Assembly (NCBI RefSeq): GCF_003945385.1
Contig: NZ_AP018920.1
Coordinates: 6,324,001-6,388,000, forward strand
Source: Pseudonocardia autotrophica
Lineage (GTDB): Bacteria > Actinomycetota > Actinomycetes > Mycobacteriales > Pseudonocardiaceae
DNA: 64,000 bases
Direction: 5' to 3'
Positions 36,720-45,069 of this stretch are shown in pieces. The notes under the pieces are model-generated. The model saw nothing but the letters and a program-made list of their open reading frames with translations, had not been told where the DNA came from and did not search any database. The number at the start of each line of letters is the position of its first letter. Positions within the stretch are counted from its first letter, which is position 1. The position numbers were made by a program, and so were the translations under genes.

Positions 36720-37565
36720 TCACGAGTAGGCCCGCCGCTCGTCCGGGGGCGGGATCTCCGCGCCCTTGTACTCCACCGGGATGCCGCCGAGCGGGTAGCT
36801 CTTGCGCTGCGGGTGGCCGTCCCAGTCGTCCGGCATGAGGATCCGGGTCAGCGCCGGATGGCCGTCGAAGACGATGCCGAACATGTCCCAGGTCTCGCGC
36901 TCGTGCCAGTCGGCGGTCGGGTAGACGTCCACCACGCTGTCGACGTGCGGCTGCTCCAGGTCCAGTGCGACCTCCAGCCGGACGCGCCGCCGGTAGGTCA
37001 TCGAGAGCAGGTGGTACACGACGTGCAGCGGCCGGTCGACCGGCTCGCCGTCCGGTGCGGAGTAGTCCACACCGGACACTCCCGAGCAGAACTCGAAACG
37101 CAGGCCCGGGTCGTCGCGCAGGGTGCGGGCCACCGCGTTCAGCCGCGCCGGGACGATGTAGAGGGTCAGCTCGTCGCGGTCGACGGTGACCTGCTCGATC
37201 GAGTCCCGCGGGATGGCCCGCTCGTCGAGTGCGGCACCCAGCTCGTCGGCGAACTCGTCGAACCAGCCACCGAAGGGCCGCTCGGCCGGGGCCGGCGCGT
37301 GGCCGGGCAGCCGCAGCCCGCCGTAGCCGGAGGTGTCGCCGGTACCGCGGACACCGAACATGCCGGCCCGGGTGCGGGTCTCCGAGATGGCGGACGCCGG
37401 TCGGGTGCCGGCCAGCGCGTCGCCGCCGGCGGCGGCCTGCTGCTGCTCCAGCTCGGCGCCGCTCTCCTGCGCCGAGGAGTGCGGCCCGCCGGTGGGCTCG
37501 TCGCCGATGCCGGCGGCCTTCGGCTCGGCGGCCTCGTCCTTGGACGTTCCGGTCGGCTCGGTCAC
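36720..37565 (-). CDS. nuoC: NADH-quinone oxidoreductase subunit C
   Basis: This 281-residue 30-kDa-type subunit has a disordered N-terminal extension of ~90 residues. The conserved C-terminal part reads [16 protein letters not shown], then [20 protein letters not shown] (broken here) and RKSYPLGG. Its start overlaps the nuoB stop by four bases. It is not fused to NuoD, unlike in E. coli. Confidence 0.96.
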   Translation of the reverse strand: MTEPTGTSKDEAAEPKAAGIGDEPTGGPHSSAQESGAELEQQQAAAGGDALAGTRPASAISETRTRAGMFGVRGTGDTSGYGGLRLPGHAPAPAERPFGGWFDEFADELGAALDERAIPRDSIEQVTVDRDELTLYIVPARLNAVARTLRDDPGLRFEFCSGVSGVDYSAPDGEPVDRPLHVVYHLLSMTYRRRVRLEVALDLEQPHVDSVVDVYPTADWHERETWDMFGIVFDGHPALTRILMPDDWDGHPQRKSYPLGGIPVEYKGAEIPPPDERRAYS

Positions 37566-38290
37566 TTGTCCTCACCCCCGGTGAGCTGCTGCTGCCGCGC
37601 GGCGTCGGCGAGCGACGGGAGCTCGGCGCGCTCCGACTCCGCCGCCGGGAGCGCGTCGGCGCGCGGCTTCGGCTGGGAGCCCGGCTCCAGGTAGTTCGGG
37701 ACGTCCGGCGTGTGGGTGTTCTTCAGCGCACCCAGGCCCTTGTGCTTCGGCGCGAACTTGATCGACGAGGGGACCATCGGAGTCCGGTAGCCGGACTCGG
37801 CCAGCTCGGCGGCCCGCTTCGGGCCGAGCGGCTCGTCGGAGATCTTGGCGTGGATCTTCAGGATCGCGTCCATCAGCATCTCCGGCCGCGGCGGGCAGCC
37901 GGGCAGGTACATGTCGACCGGCACCACGTGGTCCACGCCCTGGACGACCGCGTAGTTGTTGAACATGCCGCCCGAGCTGGCGCACACGCCCATCGCCAGC
38001 ACCCAGCGGGGCTCCGGCATCTGGTCGTAGATCTGGCGCAGCACCGGGGCCATCTTGTTGCTCACCCGGCCCGCGACGATCATCAGGTCGGCCTGCCGGG
38101 GCGAGGCCCGGAAGACCTCCATGCCGAACCGGGCGAGGTCGTAGCGCGGCGCACCGGTCGTCATCATCTCGATCGCGCAGCAGGCCAGGCCGAAGGTGGC
38201 GGGCCAGAGCGACGACTTCCGGGTCCAGTTGACCAGCTTCTCGACGCTGGTCAGCAGAACACCGCTGGGCAGGTTCTCCTCGAGTCCCAT
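37562..38290 (-). CDS. nuoB: NADH-quinone oxidoreductase subunit B
   Basis: This 242-residue protein holds cluster N2, the last before quinone. The tandem cysteines [20 protein letters not shown] and PGCPPRPE supply all four ligands. The C-terminal ~60 residues are a hydrophilic extension beyond the usual 160-190-residue protein. ATG 38290 follows nuoA by ten bases. Confidence 0.97.
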   Translation of the reverse strand: MGLEENLPSGVLLTSVEKLVNWTRKSSLWPATFGLACCAIEMMTTGAPRYDLARFGMEVFRASPRQADLMIVAGRVSNKMAPVLRQIYDQMPEPRWVLAMGVCASSGGMFNNYAVVQGVDHVVPVDMYLPGCPPRPEMLMDAILKIHAKISDEPLGPKRAAELAESGYRTPMVPSSIKFAPKHKGLGALKNTHTPDVPNYLEPGSQPKPRADALPAAESERAELPSLADAARQQQLTGGEDK

Positions 38291-38300
38291 TTCGGCTCCG

Positions 38301-38666
38301 TCAGCTCCACTCGAGTCCGCCGCGACGCCATTCGTAGGCGTACGCGAAGGCGATGGTGGCGATGTAGAGCGTGATGGCCACGAACCCGAAGACACCGACC
38401 GCATCCGCGATGACGGCGTAGGGGTACATGAACACCAGCTCGATGTCGAACAGAATGAACAGCATCGCGGTGAGGTAGTAGGCGACCGGGATCCGTCCAC
38501 CACCGACGATCGGCTGCGGCGAGGGCTCGATTCCGCACTCGTAGGAGTCCAGCTTCGCCCGGTTGTACCGACGCGGTCCGATGAGCGGGGCCGAGGCGAC
38601 CGAGAACAGCGCGAATCCGGCTGCCAACGCGAACAGCAGGACGAGCGGGAGATAGGGATCGAGCAT
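38301..38666 (-). CDS. nuoA: NADH-quinone oxidoreductase subunit A
   Basis: This is a 121-residue, three-helix membrane subunit. The loop after helix 1 reads [15 protein letters not shown] with the conserved Cys, and [16 protein letters not shown] follows in helix 2. First gene of the nuo operon. ATG 38666 is preferred to a long upstream in-frame extension because it matches the family's N-terminus exactly. Confidence 0.97.
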   Translation of the reverse strand: MLDPYLPLVLLFALAAGFALFSVASAPLIGPRRYNRAKLDSYECGIEPSPQPIVGGGRIPVAYYLTAMLFILFDIELVFMYPYAVIADAVGVFGFVAITLYIATIAFAYAYEWRRGGLEWS

Positions 38667-38763
38667 CCGTACACCTTCGTAGTCGCGCGGCCACCGCCGT
38701 TGGTAGTGGTGATCCACAAGCCGGTCGCCGGAGACCTTAGGTGCGCCACCCTGTGACGAACGA

Positions 38764-38784
38764 CCCAGGCGAGCCTTACCTGGG
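38764..38784. promoter_or_regulatory. IdeR/DtxR-type iron-box-like palindrome upstream of nuoA
   Basis: On the minus strand the core AGGTAAGGCTCGCCT lies within CCC/GGG-flanked arms. Aligned with the IdeR/DmdR consensus TTAGGTTAGGCTAACCTAA, 12 of 19 positions match, including the AGGT..AGGCT core. It sits about 98 bases upstream of the nuoA ATG. A DtxR-family regulator could tie this iron-rich complex to iron supply; this is an inference. Confidence 0.4.
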
Positions 38785-38856
38785 ACGGAACACCGCCGGT
38801 CACGGCGCATGTCCACCCAGGTCGAGCCCTTCCGACCGACCTGTCGGCCACCACGC

Positions 38857-38875
38857 TTGTGAAAAACTTCACGAA
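38857..38875. promoter_or_regulatory. Rex-type redox operator upstream of nuoA
   Basis: TTGTGAA-AAAC-TTCACGAA matches the Streptomyces Rex operator TGTGAA-N4-TTCACA at 11 of the 12 fixed half-site positions, with the correct four-base spacing. Rex senses NADH/NAD and is known to control nuo and cyd genes in Streptomyces. The site is about 190 bases upstream of nuoA. Confidence 0.6.
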
Positions 38876-38981
38876 CGTCGGGACGAGTGTAGGACGTGTC
38901 GCCGGAATCCGTATCGGTGGATCGCATGACGAATTACGACACGTTGCAGCGCAACGAGAGGGGACCGGCAGAGCCGGGGTG

Positions 38982-39674
38982 TCAGACCGGTTTGACGGCC
39001 CGGTGCAGCGCGACGGCGCCGACCGTGAGGTTCCGCCAGGCAACCTGGCCCCAGCCGGCGTCGGCGATCTTCCGCGCCAGCGCGGCCTGATCCGGCCAGT
39101 CCCGGATCGACTCGGCGAGATAGAGATACGCATCCGGGTTCGAGGACAGCGTGCGGGCCACCGCGGGCAGCACGTGCCCGAGCACCATCTGCTGGTACAG
39201 CGCGCGGAACGGGGCCCAGGTGGGGGTGGAGAACTCGCAGACCACCAGGCGCCCGCCGGGCCGGGTGACCCGGGCCAGCTCGCGCAGCCCCGCCTCCGGG
39301 TCGGCCACGTTGCGCAGGCCGAACGAGATCGTGACGGCGTCGAACGCGCCGTCGGCGAACGGCAGGGCCATCGCGTCGGCGGCGGCCTTCGGCACGTCCC
39401 GGTGCTCACCGGCGCGCAGCATCCCCAGCGAGAAGTCGGCGGCCACGCACCAGGCGCCGTCCTTCGCGAGCTCCACGGTGGACACCGCGGTGCCCGCGGC
39501 GAGATCGAGGACCCGTTCGCCCGGCCGCGGGGCCAGCGCGCGGCGGGTCTGCATCCGCCAGTAGCGGTCCTGCCCGCCGGAGAGCGCGGTGTTGGTCAGG
39601 TCGTAGCGCCGGGCGACGCCGTCGAACATGCGGGCGACGTCGTGCGGGTTCCGATCGAGTTCGGCGCGGGACAC
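38982..39674 (-). CDS. menG: demethylmenaquinone methyltransferase
   Basis: This 230-residue SAM enzyme makes the last methylation in menaquinone synthesis. The UbiE/MenG N-terminus [16 protein letters not shown] is present, with [17 protein letters not shown] as SAM loop (about 53-69), [13 protein letters not shown] [10 protein letters not shown], and [17 protein letters not shown] 39674 has no ribosome site, but a TAATCT hexamer stands six bases upstream, so the mRNA is likely leaderless. It lies between the nuo operon and the mannosyltransferase, the same neighbourhood as mycobacterial menG. Confidence 0.95.
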   Translation of the reverse strand: MSRAELDRNPHDVARMFDGVARRYDLTNTALSGGQDRYWRMQTRRALAPRPGERVLDLAAGTAVSTVELAKDGAWCVAADFSLGMLRAGEHRDVPKAAADAMALPFADGAFDAVTISFGLRNVADPEAGLRELARVTRPGGRLVVCEFSTPTWAPFRALYQQMVLGHVLPAVARTLSSNPDAYLYLAESIRDWPDQAALARKIADAGWGQVAWRNLTVGAVALHRAVKPV

Positions 39675-39680
39675 CCCACG

Positions 39681-39686
39681 AGATTA
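39681..39686 (-). promoter_or_regulatory. -10 hexamer for leaderless menG
   Basis: TAATCT on the minus strand ends six bases before the menG GTG, placing the transcription start at or next to the start codon. No Shine-Dalgarno sequence is present. Confidence 0.55.
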
Positions 39687-39700
39687 CGCACCGGCCCGGC

Positions 39701-40282
39701 TCAGCGGCCGAAGTGCTCGGCCAGCACCTCGCGGAGCCCGGTCAGGTACTCGGCACGAACCCGGGCCGCGGCCGGCTCCCACTCCTCACACGGGATGCTC
39801 ACCTCGGCGGACGGCCCGGTGAACGCGCCCATCCCGTGCAGCGCGATCCAGCGGTGGTCGTAGTCGTGCGGCGCGCTGCGGTCCCAGGCGACGCCCCGGA
39901 CCGCGGCCCGCCGGACGCGTGCCGGATCGGCGAACGCCCAGCGGTTCACCGGCTCGCCGAACCGGTCCCGCAGCACCGCGAGCGCGGACGCGGCCGTGGT
40001 GTCGGTGCAGCGCACCGCGTCGAACCGGGCCCTGACCTGCGCGGCGTAGAACCAGGCCGCGGCGTCGGCCATCTCGCCCTCGGCGACCAGGTTCGCCGAC
40101 AACGCGAACAGCACCGGCGGCATCATCCGCTCCGGCGCGGCGAGCACCTCCGCCCTGGCCGCCGCCCGGATCGCGGGATCGGCGTGCAGCAGGCGGCCCA
40201 TCAGGGCCACCGCGCCCGAGGTGTCCACCGTGCGGAGCTCGCCCTGCGGTTCGACGACGATCTTGCGGCCCAGAGCTGTCAT
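39701..40282 (-). CDS. Unrecognised cytoplasmic protein
   Basis: This 193-residue protein has no signal peptide or membrane helix. It starts MTALGRKIVVEPQGELRTVD and contains an Ala-rich helical middle (MMPPVLFALSANLVAEGEMADAA, broken here at natural turns) followed by AAWFYAAQVRARFD. A C-terminal part is rich in Trp and Arg (GVAWDRSAPHDYDHRWI). The helical middle looks like a repeat-type or scaffold fold. I do not recognise the family. ATG 40282 fits the codon bias. It is read in the same direction as menG, 26 bases upstream of it, and as mgtA behind it. Confidence 0.6.
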   Translation of the reverse strand: MTALGRKIVVEPQGELRTVDTSGAVALMGRLLHADPAIRAAARAEVLAAPERMMPPVLFALSANLVAEGEMADAAAWFYAAQVRARFDAVRCTDTTAASALAVLRDRFGEPVNRWAFADPARVRRAAVRGVAWDRSAPHDYDHRWIALHGMGAFTGPSAEVSIPCEEWEPAAARVRAEYLTGLREVLAEHFGR

Positions 40283-40354
40283 GCCCGCCAGCCTGCCTGC
40301 CGCCACCGCTCCCGGCCCTCCGCACGACTACGCACCCGTGCCGGGCGGCCACGG

Positions 40355-41515
40355 TCACGCAGCCAGGCGTTGCGGGGCTTCGCGCAGCACCTGGGCGTAG
40401 TGCGCCAGCAGCTCGTCACCGACCGCGGACCAGGTGCGGCGCAGGACCGACTGCCGGGCGGCCGCGCCGAAGGCCCGGTTGCGGTCGGGATCGCAGAGCG
40501 CCCGCACGGCCTCGATCAGCTCGCGGTCGGCGGCGTCGGTGGCGGGATCGCCGGGCTCGGCGGCCGGCTCCGGCCGGGGCGCCACCAGATATCCGGTGCG
40601 GCCGGGCAGCACCAGGTCGCGGGGGCCGCCGGCGTCCGGTGCGACCACCGGGATGCCGGAGGCGAGAGCCTCCTGCACCGCCTGGCAGAACGTCTCCGAC
40701 TGCCCGGTGTGCACGAACACGTCGAGGCTGGCGTAGATCTCGGCGAGCTCGTCGCCCCCGCGGTGCCCGAGGAACGCCGCCGAGGGCAGCCGCTCGCGCA
40801 ATCCGTCGGCGCTCGGCCCGTCGCCGACGACGACCAGCCGGGTCCCCGGCAGCCCGCCCAGCACGGCCAGCCGGTCGACCTGCTTCTCCGGGGCGAGCCT
40901 GCCGACGAAGCCGATCAGCCGCTCGCCGTTCGGGGCCAGCGCGGCCCGCCGGGCCGCGCTGCGCCGGGACGGGGTGAACCGCCGGGTGTCGACGCCGCGT
41001 GCCCACTGGTGCACCCGCGGCACACCACGCTCGCGCAGCGCGCCGGTCGCCCAGCTGGACGGGGCCAGTGTGCGGTCGGCCTGCGAGTGCAGCCGGCAGG
41101 TCCAGCGCCAGGCCGCGCGGGCGGTCAGGCCGAGGCCGTACGACGAGGCGAACCCGGCGACGTCGGTCTGGTAGACGGCGACGGTCGGGATGCCGAGCCG
41201 GCGGGCGGCGGCCAGTCCGCGGGCACCGACCACGAACGGGGCGGCCAGATGGACGACGTCCGGCCGGAACGCGCGCAGCGCCGTCAGCACCCGGCGGCTC
41301 GGCACGCCGACCGGCATCGAGTTGACCACCGGCAACCCGACCGCCGGTATTCGGACGACCGGGACGCCGTCGTGTTCGGTGGGCTCCCCCGTCCCGGGGG
41401 CGATCACCAGGACGTCGTGCCCGTGGGCGCGCAGGTGCTCGCACACCCGCAGCACCGAGTTGGTGACACCGTTGACCACGGGCAGGAAGCATTCGGAGAC
41501 GATCGCGACGCGCAC
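40355..41515 (-). CDS. mgtA: GDP-mannose-dependent alpha-mannosyltransferase (MgtA/PimB type)
   Basis: This GT4-family glycosyltransferase of 386 residues probably adds mannose to a glycolipid of the cell envelope. The acceptor loop [15 protein letters not shown] (about 7-21), the donor site [13 protein letters not shown] (about 205-217) and the EX7E-type [15 protein letters not shown] (about 285-299) are intact. In mycobacteria the homologue stands between menD and menG, and the same order holds here. GTG 41515 lies close to a hexamer CACTGT, so leaderless translation is possible but weak. Acceptor unknown. Confidence 0.85.
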   Translation of the reverse strand: MRVAIVSECFLPVVNGVTNSVLRVCEHLRAHGHDVLVIAPGTGEPTEHDGVPVVRIPAVGLPVVNSMPVGVPSRRVLTALRAFRPDVVHLAAPFVVGARGLAAARRLGIPTVAVYQTDVAGFASSYGLGLTARAAWRWTCRLHSQADRTLAPSSWATGALRERGVPRVHQWARGVDTRRFTPSRRSAARRAALAPNGERLIGFVGRLAPEKQVDRLAVLGGLPGTRLVVVGDGPSADGLRERLPSAAFLGHRGGDELAEIYASLDVFVHTGQSETFCQAVQEALASGIPVVAPDAGGPRDLVLPGRTGYLVAPRPEPAAEPGDPATDAADRELIEAVRALCDPDRNRAFGAAARQSVLRRTWSAVGDELLAHYAQVLREAPQRLAA

Positions 41516-41660
41516 GATCCGACAGTGGTCGCGGCGGAACGCCGGGCCGGGTCCGCGGCGTGATCGGCCGCCGAACGACGCGCGAACATCGGGTTCGGCG
41601 CACGCGAGTTGGTGTTCCCGGCGCGCGGTGGTCATCTCGCGGTCGCGACCGGGTCATCCC

Positions 41661-41680
41661 CCGCCCGGAGACTCGGGCGG
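41661..41680 (+). promoter_or_regulatory. Hairpin touching a start codon
   Basis: CCGCCCG (41661-41667) pairs exactly with CGGGCGG (41674-41680) around GAGACT. The stem ends one base before the ATG at 41682 and includes the only GGAG in the region. In mRNA it would hide the ribosome site. Confidence 0.4.
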
Positions 41681-41681
41681 C

Positions 41682-42488
41682 ATGACGGTCCTCCCGCGCA
41701 CCTCCCGACCCGCCCGCCCGGTGGACCCGGCGCTGCTCTCCCGCGCGCTGGAGACCGCGGGCCGGCTGGCCAACGACGCCGCCGAGGTGATCACCGCGAC
41801 GCTCGGCCACGAGCACTCCGGCAGCGTCAAGGCCAATCCGTTCGACTGGGTCACCGACACCGACCGGACCCTGGAACGGCACACCCGGCGGGTGCTGGCG
41901 GCGGACTTCCCCGGCTGCCCGGTCGTCGGCGAGGAGTACGGCGCGGACGCCGGTGCCGCTGGCGCGGCCCTGCGCTGGGTGGTGGACCCGGTCGACGGCA
42001 CCGCGAACTACGTCGCCGGGCTCCCCTGGTGCGCCTACAGCCTGGCCCTGGTCGACGGCGACGGCCCGGTCGTCGGCGTGGTCGCCGATCCGGGACGCGG
42101 CCAGATCTACGCCGCCGCCCGCGGACGGGGGTTCCGGGCGAACGGGGTGCCGGTGCCGGCCCCGCGGGCGGTCGGGCTCGCCGGTGCCCTGGTCTGCGCC
42201 GAGGACCCGGATCCCGGGTTCCTGCGGCGCTGCCGGTCCGCACACGCCGGGGTGCGGGTGCTCGGGTCGGCCGCGCTGGCGATCACCCAGGTCGCGCTGG
42301 GGCACGCCGTCGCCGCGGCCCTGGAGCAGTACCACGAGTGGGACGTCGCCGGGGCGCTCTGCCTGGCCACCGAGGCCGGGGCGCTGGTGCTCGGCCGGGA
42401 CGGCCGGTCGGCGCCGATGCCCGAGGGCGGGATGCTGGTCGTCGCACCGCAGGCCGCGGCCGAGGTCGCCGCGCTGTGGCAGGGCTGA
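41682..42488 (+). CDS. inositol-monophosphatase-family phosphatase
   Basis: This magnesium-dependent sugar-phosphate phosphatase has 268 residues. Metal ligands are present: Glu84-Glu85 region GEEYG, DPVDGTANY at about 102-110, and WDVAGALCLATEAGA near the C-terminus. It might act on inositol phosphate, histidinol phosphate or a related compound; the actinobacterial histidinol-phosphatase HisN is in the same family and cannot be excluded. It is divergent from mgtA and convergent with the DUF3592 gene, an insertion in opposite orientation within the men-mgtA neighbourhood. The 166-base upstream region holds a hairpin at the start codon. Confidence 0.85.
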   Translation: MTVLPRTSRPARPVDPALLSRALETAGRLANDAAEVITATLGHEHSGSVKANPFDWVTDTDRTLERHTRRVLAADFPGCPVVGEEYGADAGAAGAALRWVVDPVDGTANYVAGLPWCAYSLALVDGDGPVVGVVADPGRGQIYAAARGRGFRANGVPVPAPRAVGLAGALVCAEDPDPGFLRRCRSAHAGVRVLGSAALAITQVALGHAVAAALEQYHEWDVAGALCLATEAGALVLGRDGRSAPMPEGGMLVVAPQAAAEVAALWQG

Positions 42489-42585
42489 CACCCCGGCAGT
42501 CCCCTCGGTGCCCGCGGTCCCCGCAGCGCCCCCGGAGCACCCGGCGCCCGCGGTCGGCTCGGCGCCCGCAGCGCCTGCGGTGACC

Positions 42586-43062
42586 TCAGTTCCGCCGGTC
42601 GCGGCGCCGCCGGAGGGCCACGTAGGCCGGTCCGACGACCACCCAGACCGCCGCGATACCCCCGGCGACCGGCAGGATCCCGTCCACCGCGGACCGCCCG
42701 GCGACCCGCACCCTGGTCGGCTCCGTCGTGTCGTACTCGACGTAGATGTTCTCGCCGGGGGTCAGCCCGACCGGGTACGAGATCCCCGATCCCGGTGTCT
42801 GCAGGCGGCCCTGGTCGTCGACGAACCGGACGACGGTCCGCCAGTAGTCCGACCCGTCCAGGACGGTCGCCGCGGTCGTCCCGCGATGCGCGTCGATCTG
42901 GGCGTCGTTCAGGAACGCCCCGCCCAGCGCGATCACCGCCAGCAGGCTCAGCGTGGCGCCGACACCCGCGACGATCTCCGGAACGCGGTAGCGCACCCTG
43001 CTCAGGAGGCGGCCCGCCGCGGACCGGGTCTCGGTCAGCACGTCGCCCGTCGGACTGGTCAC
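42586..43062 (-). CDS. DUF3592-type membrane protein (Rv0556-like)
   Basis: This 158-residue protein has two membrane helices at about 30-50 (EIVAGVGATLSLLAVIALGG) and 125-145. Between them lies an exported beta-rich domain with WRTVVRFVDDQGRL and PGENIYVEYDTTEPTRVRV, typical of DUF3592. The same small membrane gene lies between menD and mgtA in mycobacteria (Rv0556), so it is part of the conserved locus. GTG 43062 has a TAGAAT hexamer eight bases upstream and no ribosome site. Function unknown. Confidence 0.8.
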   Translation of the reverse strand: MTSPTGDVLTETRSAAGRLLSRVRYRVPEIVAGVGATLSLLAVIALGGAFLNDAQIDAHRGTTAATVLDGSDYWRTVVRFVDDQGRLQTPGSGISYPVGLTPGENIYVEYDTTEPTRVRVAGRSAVDGILPVAGGIAAVWVVVGPAYVALRRRRDRRN

Positions 43063-43070
43063 GATCGGCG

Positions 43071-43076
43071 ATTCTA
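43071..43076 (-). promoter_or_regulatory. -10 hexamer for the DUF3592 gene
   Basis: TAGAAT on the minus strand ends eight bases before the GTG start, so the transcript would have no or almost no leader. It is a near-consensus -10. Confidence 0.5.
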
Positions 43077-43145
43077 GGAAGTGTCGGCCACCCGGGTGTG
43101 GCCGGGACCTCGCCCCGGGGGGCCGCACCGGTACCGCAGGTTGCC

Positions 43146-43151
43146 TACTCT
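43146..43151 (+). promoter_or_regulatory. -10 hexamer for leaderless menF-like gene
   Basis: TACTCT ends six bases before the GTG at 43158, placing the transcription start at the start codon. No ribosome site is seen. The divergent DUF3592 -10 lies 70 bases away. Confidence 0.5.
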
Positions 43152-43157
43152 CGGGTT

Positions 43158-44405
43158 GTGACTGTCGCACCGGCCACCACCGCGTTGCGCGTCCGCACCC
43201 GCCCGCTCCGGCTGGACGGACCGCTGCTGGACACGCTCCCCGGCGACTCGGGCGAGCTGTGCTGGGTCCGTGGTGACGAGGGACTCGTGGGGTGGGGCGA
43301 GGTCGCCCGGTTCACCGGATCGGGCCCCGACCGGTTCGCCGAGGCCGACCGCTGGTGGAGCTCGGTCGTGGACGGGCTCGACGACCACACCGACGACGTC
43401 CGGCTGCCCGGCACCGGAGCCGTCGCGTTCGCGTCCTTCACCTTCACCGACGACTCCCCCGGTTCGGTGCTCGTGGTGCCGCGGGTGGTCGTCGGGCGGC
43501 GCGGGAACCGCGCCTGGATCACCGAGATCACCCCGGCCGACGCGCCGTTCGCGGCGACGGCGCTGCGGCCGCCGTCGCCGGTGCGCCCCGGCGGGCGGCT
43601 GCGCTACGCCGACGGTGACGTCCCCGCGCACCGCTACCGGGTCGCCGTCGCCGAGGCGGTCCGCCGGATGCGCGCCGGGGAGCTGGCGAAGGCGGTGCTC
43701 GCGCACGACCTGCTGGCGCACGCGGACGCACCGCTCGATGCCCGGTTCCTGCTGCACGGCCTCGCCCGCCGCTACCCCACCTGCTGGAGCTTCGCCGTCG
43801 ACGGGCTGGTCGGCGCCACCCCCGAGCTGCTGCTGCGCCGCGCCGGGCAGATCGTCGAGTCCCGGGTGCTGGCCGGGACGATGTGGCCCTCCGGTTCCGG
43901 GGACGACGTGGGCGCGGCGCTCTACGGGTCCGCGAAGGACCGCCGCGAGCACGCCTACGCCGTCGACTCGCTCGCCGCGACGCTGCGCCCGCTGGTCGCC
44001 GAGCTGACGGTGCCGGAGACCCCGGCCGTGCTGACCCTGCCGAACGTGTCGCACCTGGCCAGCGACGTGCGCGCCCGGCTCGACCCGGCCCGGCCGGCGT
44101 CGCTGCTCACGCTGATCGGCGCGGTGCACCCGACCGCCGCCGTGGGCGGCACCCCGACCCCGGACGCGACCGCGTTGATCAGCGAGATCGAGGGTCTCGA
44201 CCGCGGGCGCTACGCGGGCCCGGTCGGCTACCTCGACGCCGACGGCGGCGGCGAGATGGGCATCGCGCTGCGCTGCGCCGAGCTGCAGGGCCGCACCGCA
44301 CGGCTGTTCGCGGGATGCGGGATCGTCGCCGACTCCGATCCGGACGCCGAGGTGCGGGAGGCCGCCGCCAAGATGCGCGCCGTCCGCGACGCGCTGGAGG
44401 GCTGA
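43158..44405 (+). CDS. menF: isochorismate synthase (MenF/EntC type)
   Basis: This chorismate-binding enzyme of 415 residues makes isochorismate, the first step of menaquinone synthesis. Catalytic features are visible: RMRAGELAKAVLAHDLL with the base lysine (about 174-190), FAVDGLVGATPELLLRR, and LAGTMWPSGS. SAKDRREHAYAVDSL and the magnesium-site ending GGGEMGIALRCAEL, then LFAGCGIVADSDPDAE, complete the domain. Its location beside DUF3592, mgtA and menG supports menaquinone rather than siderophore synthesis. It runs opposite to its men neighbours and converges with the TetR gene, five bases apart. Confidence 0.88.
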   Translation: MTVAPATTALRVRTRPLRLDGPLLDTLPGDSGELCWVRGDEGLVGWGEVARFTGSGPDRFAEADRWWSSVVDGLDDHTDDVRLPGTGAVAFASFTFTDDSPGSVLVVPRVVVGRRGNRAWITEITPADAPFAATALRPPSPVRPGGRLRYADGDVPAHRYRVAVAEAVRRMRAGELAKAVLAHDLLAHADAPLDARFLLHGLARRYPTCWSFAVDGLVGATPELLLRRAGQIVESRVLAGTMWPSGSGDDVGAALYGSAKDRREHAYAVDSLAATLRPLVAELTVPETPAVLTLPNVSHLASDVRARLDPARPASLLTLIGAVHPTAAVGGTPTPDATALISEIEGLDRGRYAGPVGYLDADGGGEMGIALRCAELQGRTARLFAGCGIVADSDPDAEVREAAAKMRAVRDALEG

Positions 44406-44410
44406 CCGGG

Positions 44411-45001
44411 TCAGTCCCGCACCGGGAGCACGTATCCGGTCAGCAGGCCCAGCACCTGGGCGTGCAGGTCGTCGGGGCCCAGCCGGCCGGAGCCGTGGTA
44501 CCAGCGGGACACCGACAACAGCATCCCGTTGATCAGGTTCACCATGGTCGGGATGTCCAGGTCGTCCCGGACCACCCCGTCCTGCACGCAGTCGTGCAGC
44601 AGCTTCTCCGCCGCATGGTTGACGTCACGTGCCCACGACCGGTAGTTCCGCAGGCCCTGCGGTGACAGCTGGTGCTCGTCCGCGGTGAGCACCCGGTAGT
44701 AGGTCCGGTACCGGACGGCCGAGTCCACCTGCAGCCGCAGGTAGGCCTCGAGCTTCTCGCGCGGGGAGCGCCCACTGGTGACGATCTCCTCGACGCCGTG
44801 CCGGAGCGGGTAGATGACCTGCTCGACGATGGTCTCCAGCAGCCAGCCCTTGGACTCGACGTACTGGTAGAGCGTGGGCTTGCTGACCCCGGCCTCGGCC
44901 GCGACGTCGCTGATCGTGGCGTCGACGTAGCCCTTGCGCTCGAACACCCTCGCCGCAGCGTCGACGAGCTCCTGGACGCTGGTGGCTCGCTGCCGTGCCA
45001 T
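44411..45001 (-). CDS. TetR-family regulator at the end of the catabolic operon
   Basis: This is a 196-residue regulator. The HTH lies at about 28-50 (ISDVAAEAGVSKPTLYQYVESKG). The C-terminal region resembles TetR_C_33 or similar acyl-CoA-responsive KstR2/FadR-like members, judged by length and the RYRTYYRVLTADEHQLSP segment. ATG 45001 follows a strong GAGGAGGAGAGGG. It is 68 bases behind the HSD10-type gene and may be expressed from its own promoter, near an imperfect CGTT(A)CCGGCCGGAACG palindrome. It is the only regulator gene in the island, so it is the likely binder of the palindromes at 54801 and perhaps 62228. Confidence 0.88.
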   Translation of the reverse strand: MARQRATSVQELVDAAARVFERKGYVDATISDVAAEAGVSKPTLYQYVESKGWLLETIVEQVIYPLRHGVEEIVTSGRSPREKLEAYLRLQVDSAVRYRTYYRVLTADEHQLSPQGLRNYRSWARDVNHAAEKLLHDCVQDGVVRDDLDIPTMVNLINGMLLSVSRWYHGSGRLGPDDLHAQVLGLLTGYVLPVRD

Positions 45002-45069
45002 CCCTCTCCTCCTCGGTGCCGCGGCCCCGCCGGGCACCTCCTCGAACGTTACCGGCCGGAACGCACCGC

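Larger units (their letters stand above)
38667..38981. other. Upstream control region of the nuo operon
   Basis: This 315-base non-coding stretch separates menG (ending at 38982) from nuoA. It contains an iron-box-like palindrome (38764-38784) and a Rex-like palindrome (38857-38875). A TACACT hexamer on the minus strand at 38886-38891 could be a -10 just upstream of the Rex-like site; its -35 is poor. The nuoA reading frame happens to stay open to about 38927, but that part has no NuoA resemblance. Confidence 0.6.

Noticed and set aside
38730..38760. Second iron box (minus-strand TTAGGTGCGCCACCCT)
   Set aside because: Only the first six bases fit the consensus; the second half does not match.
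41513..41530. Leaderless start for the mannosyltransferase gene
   Set aside because: The hexamer CACTGT at the right distance lacks the T-A of a TAnnnT -10, so it is too weak to list.
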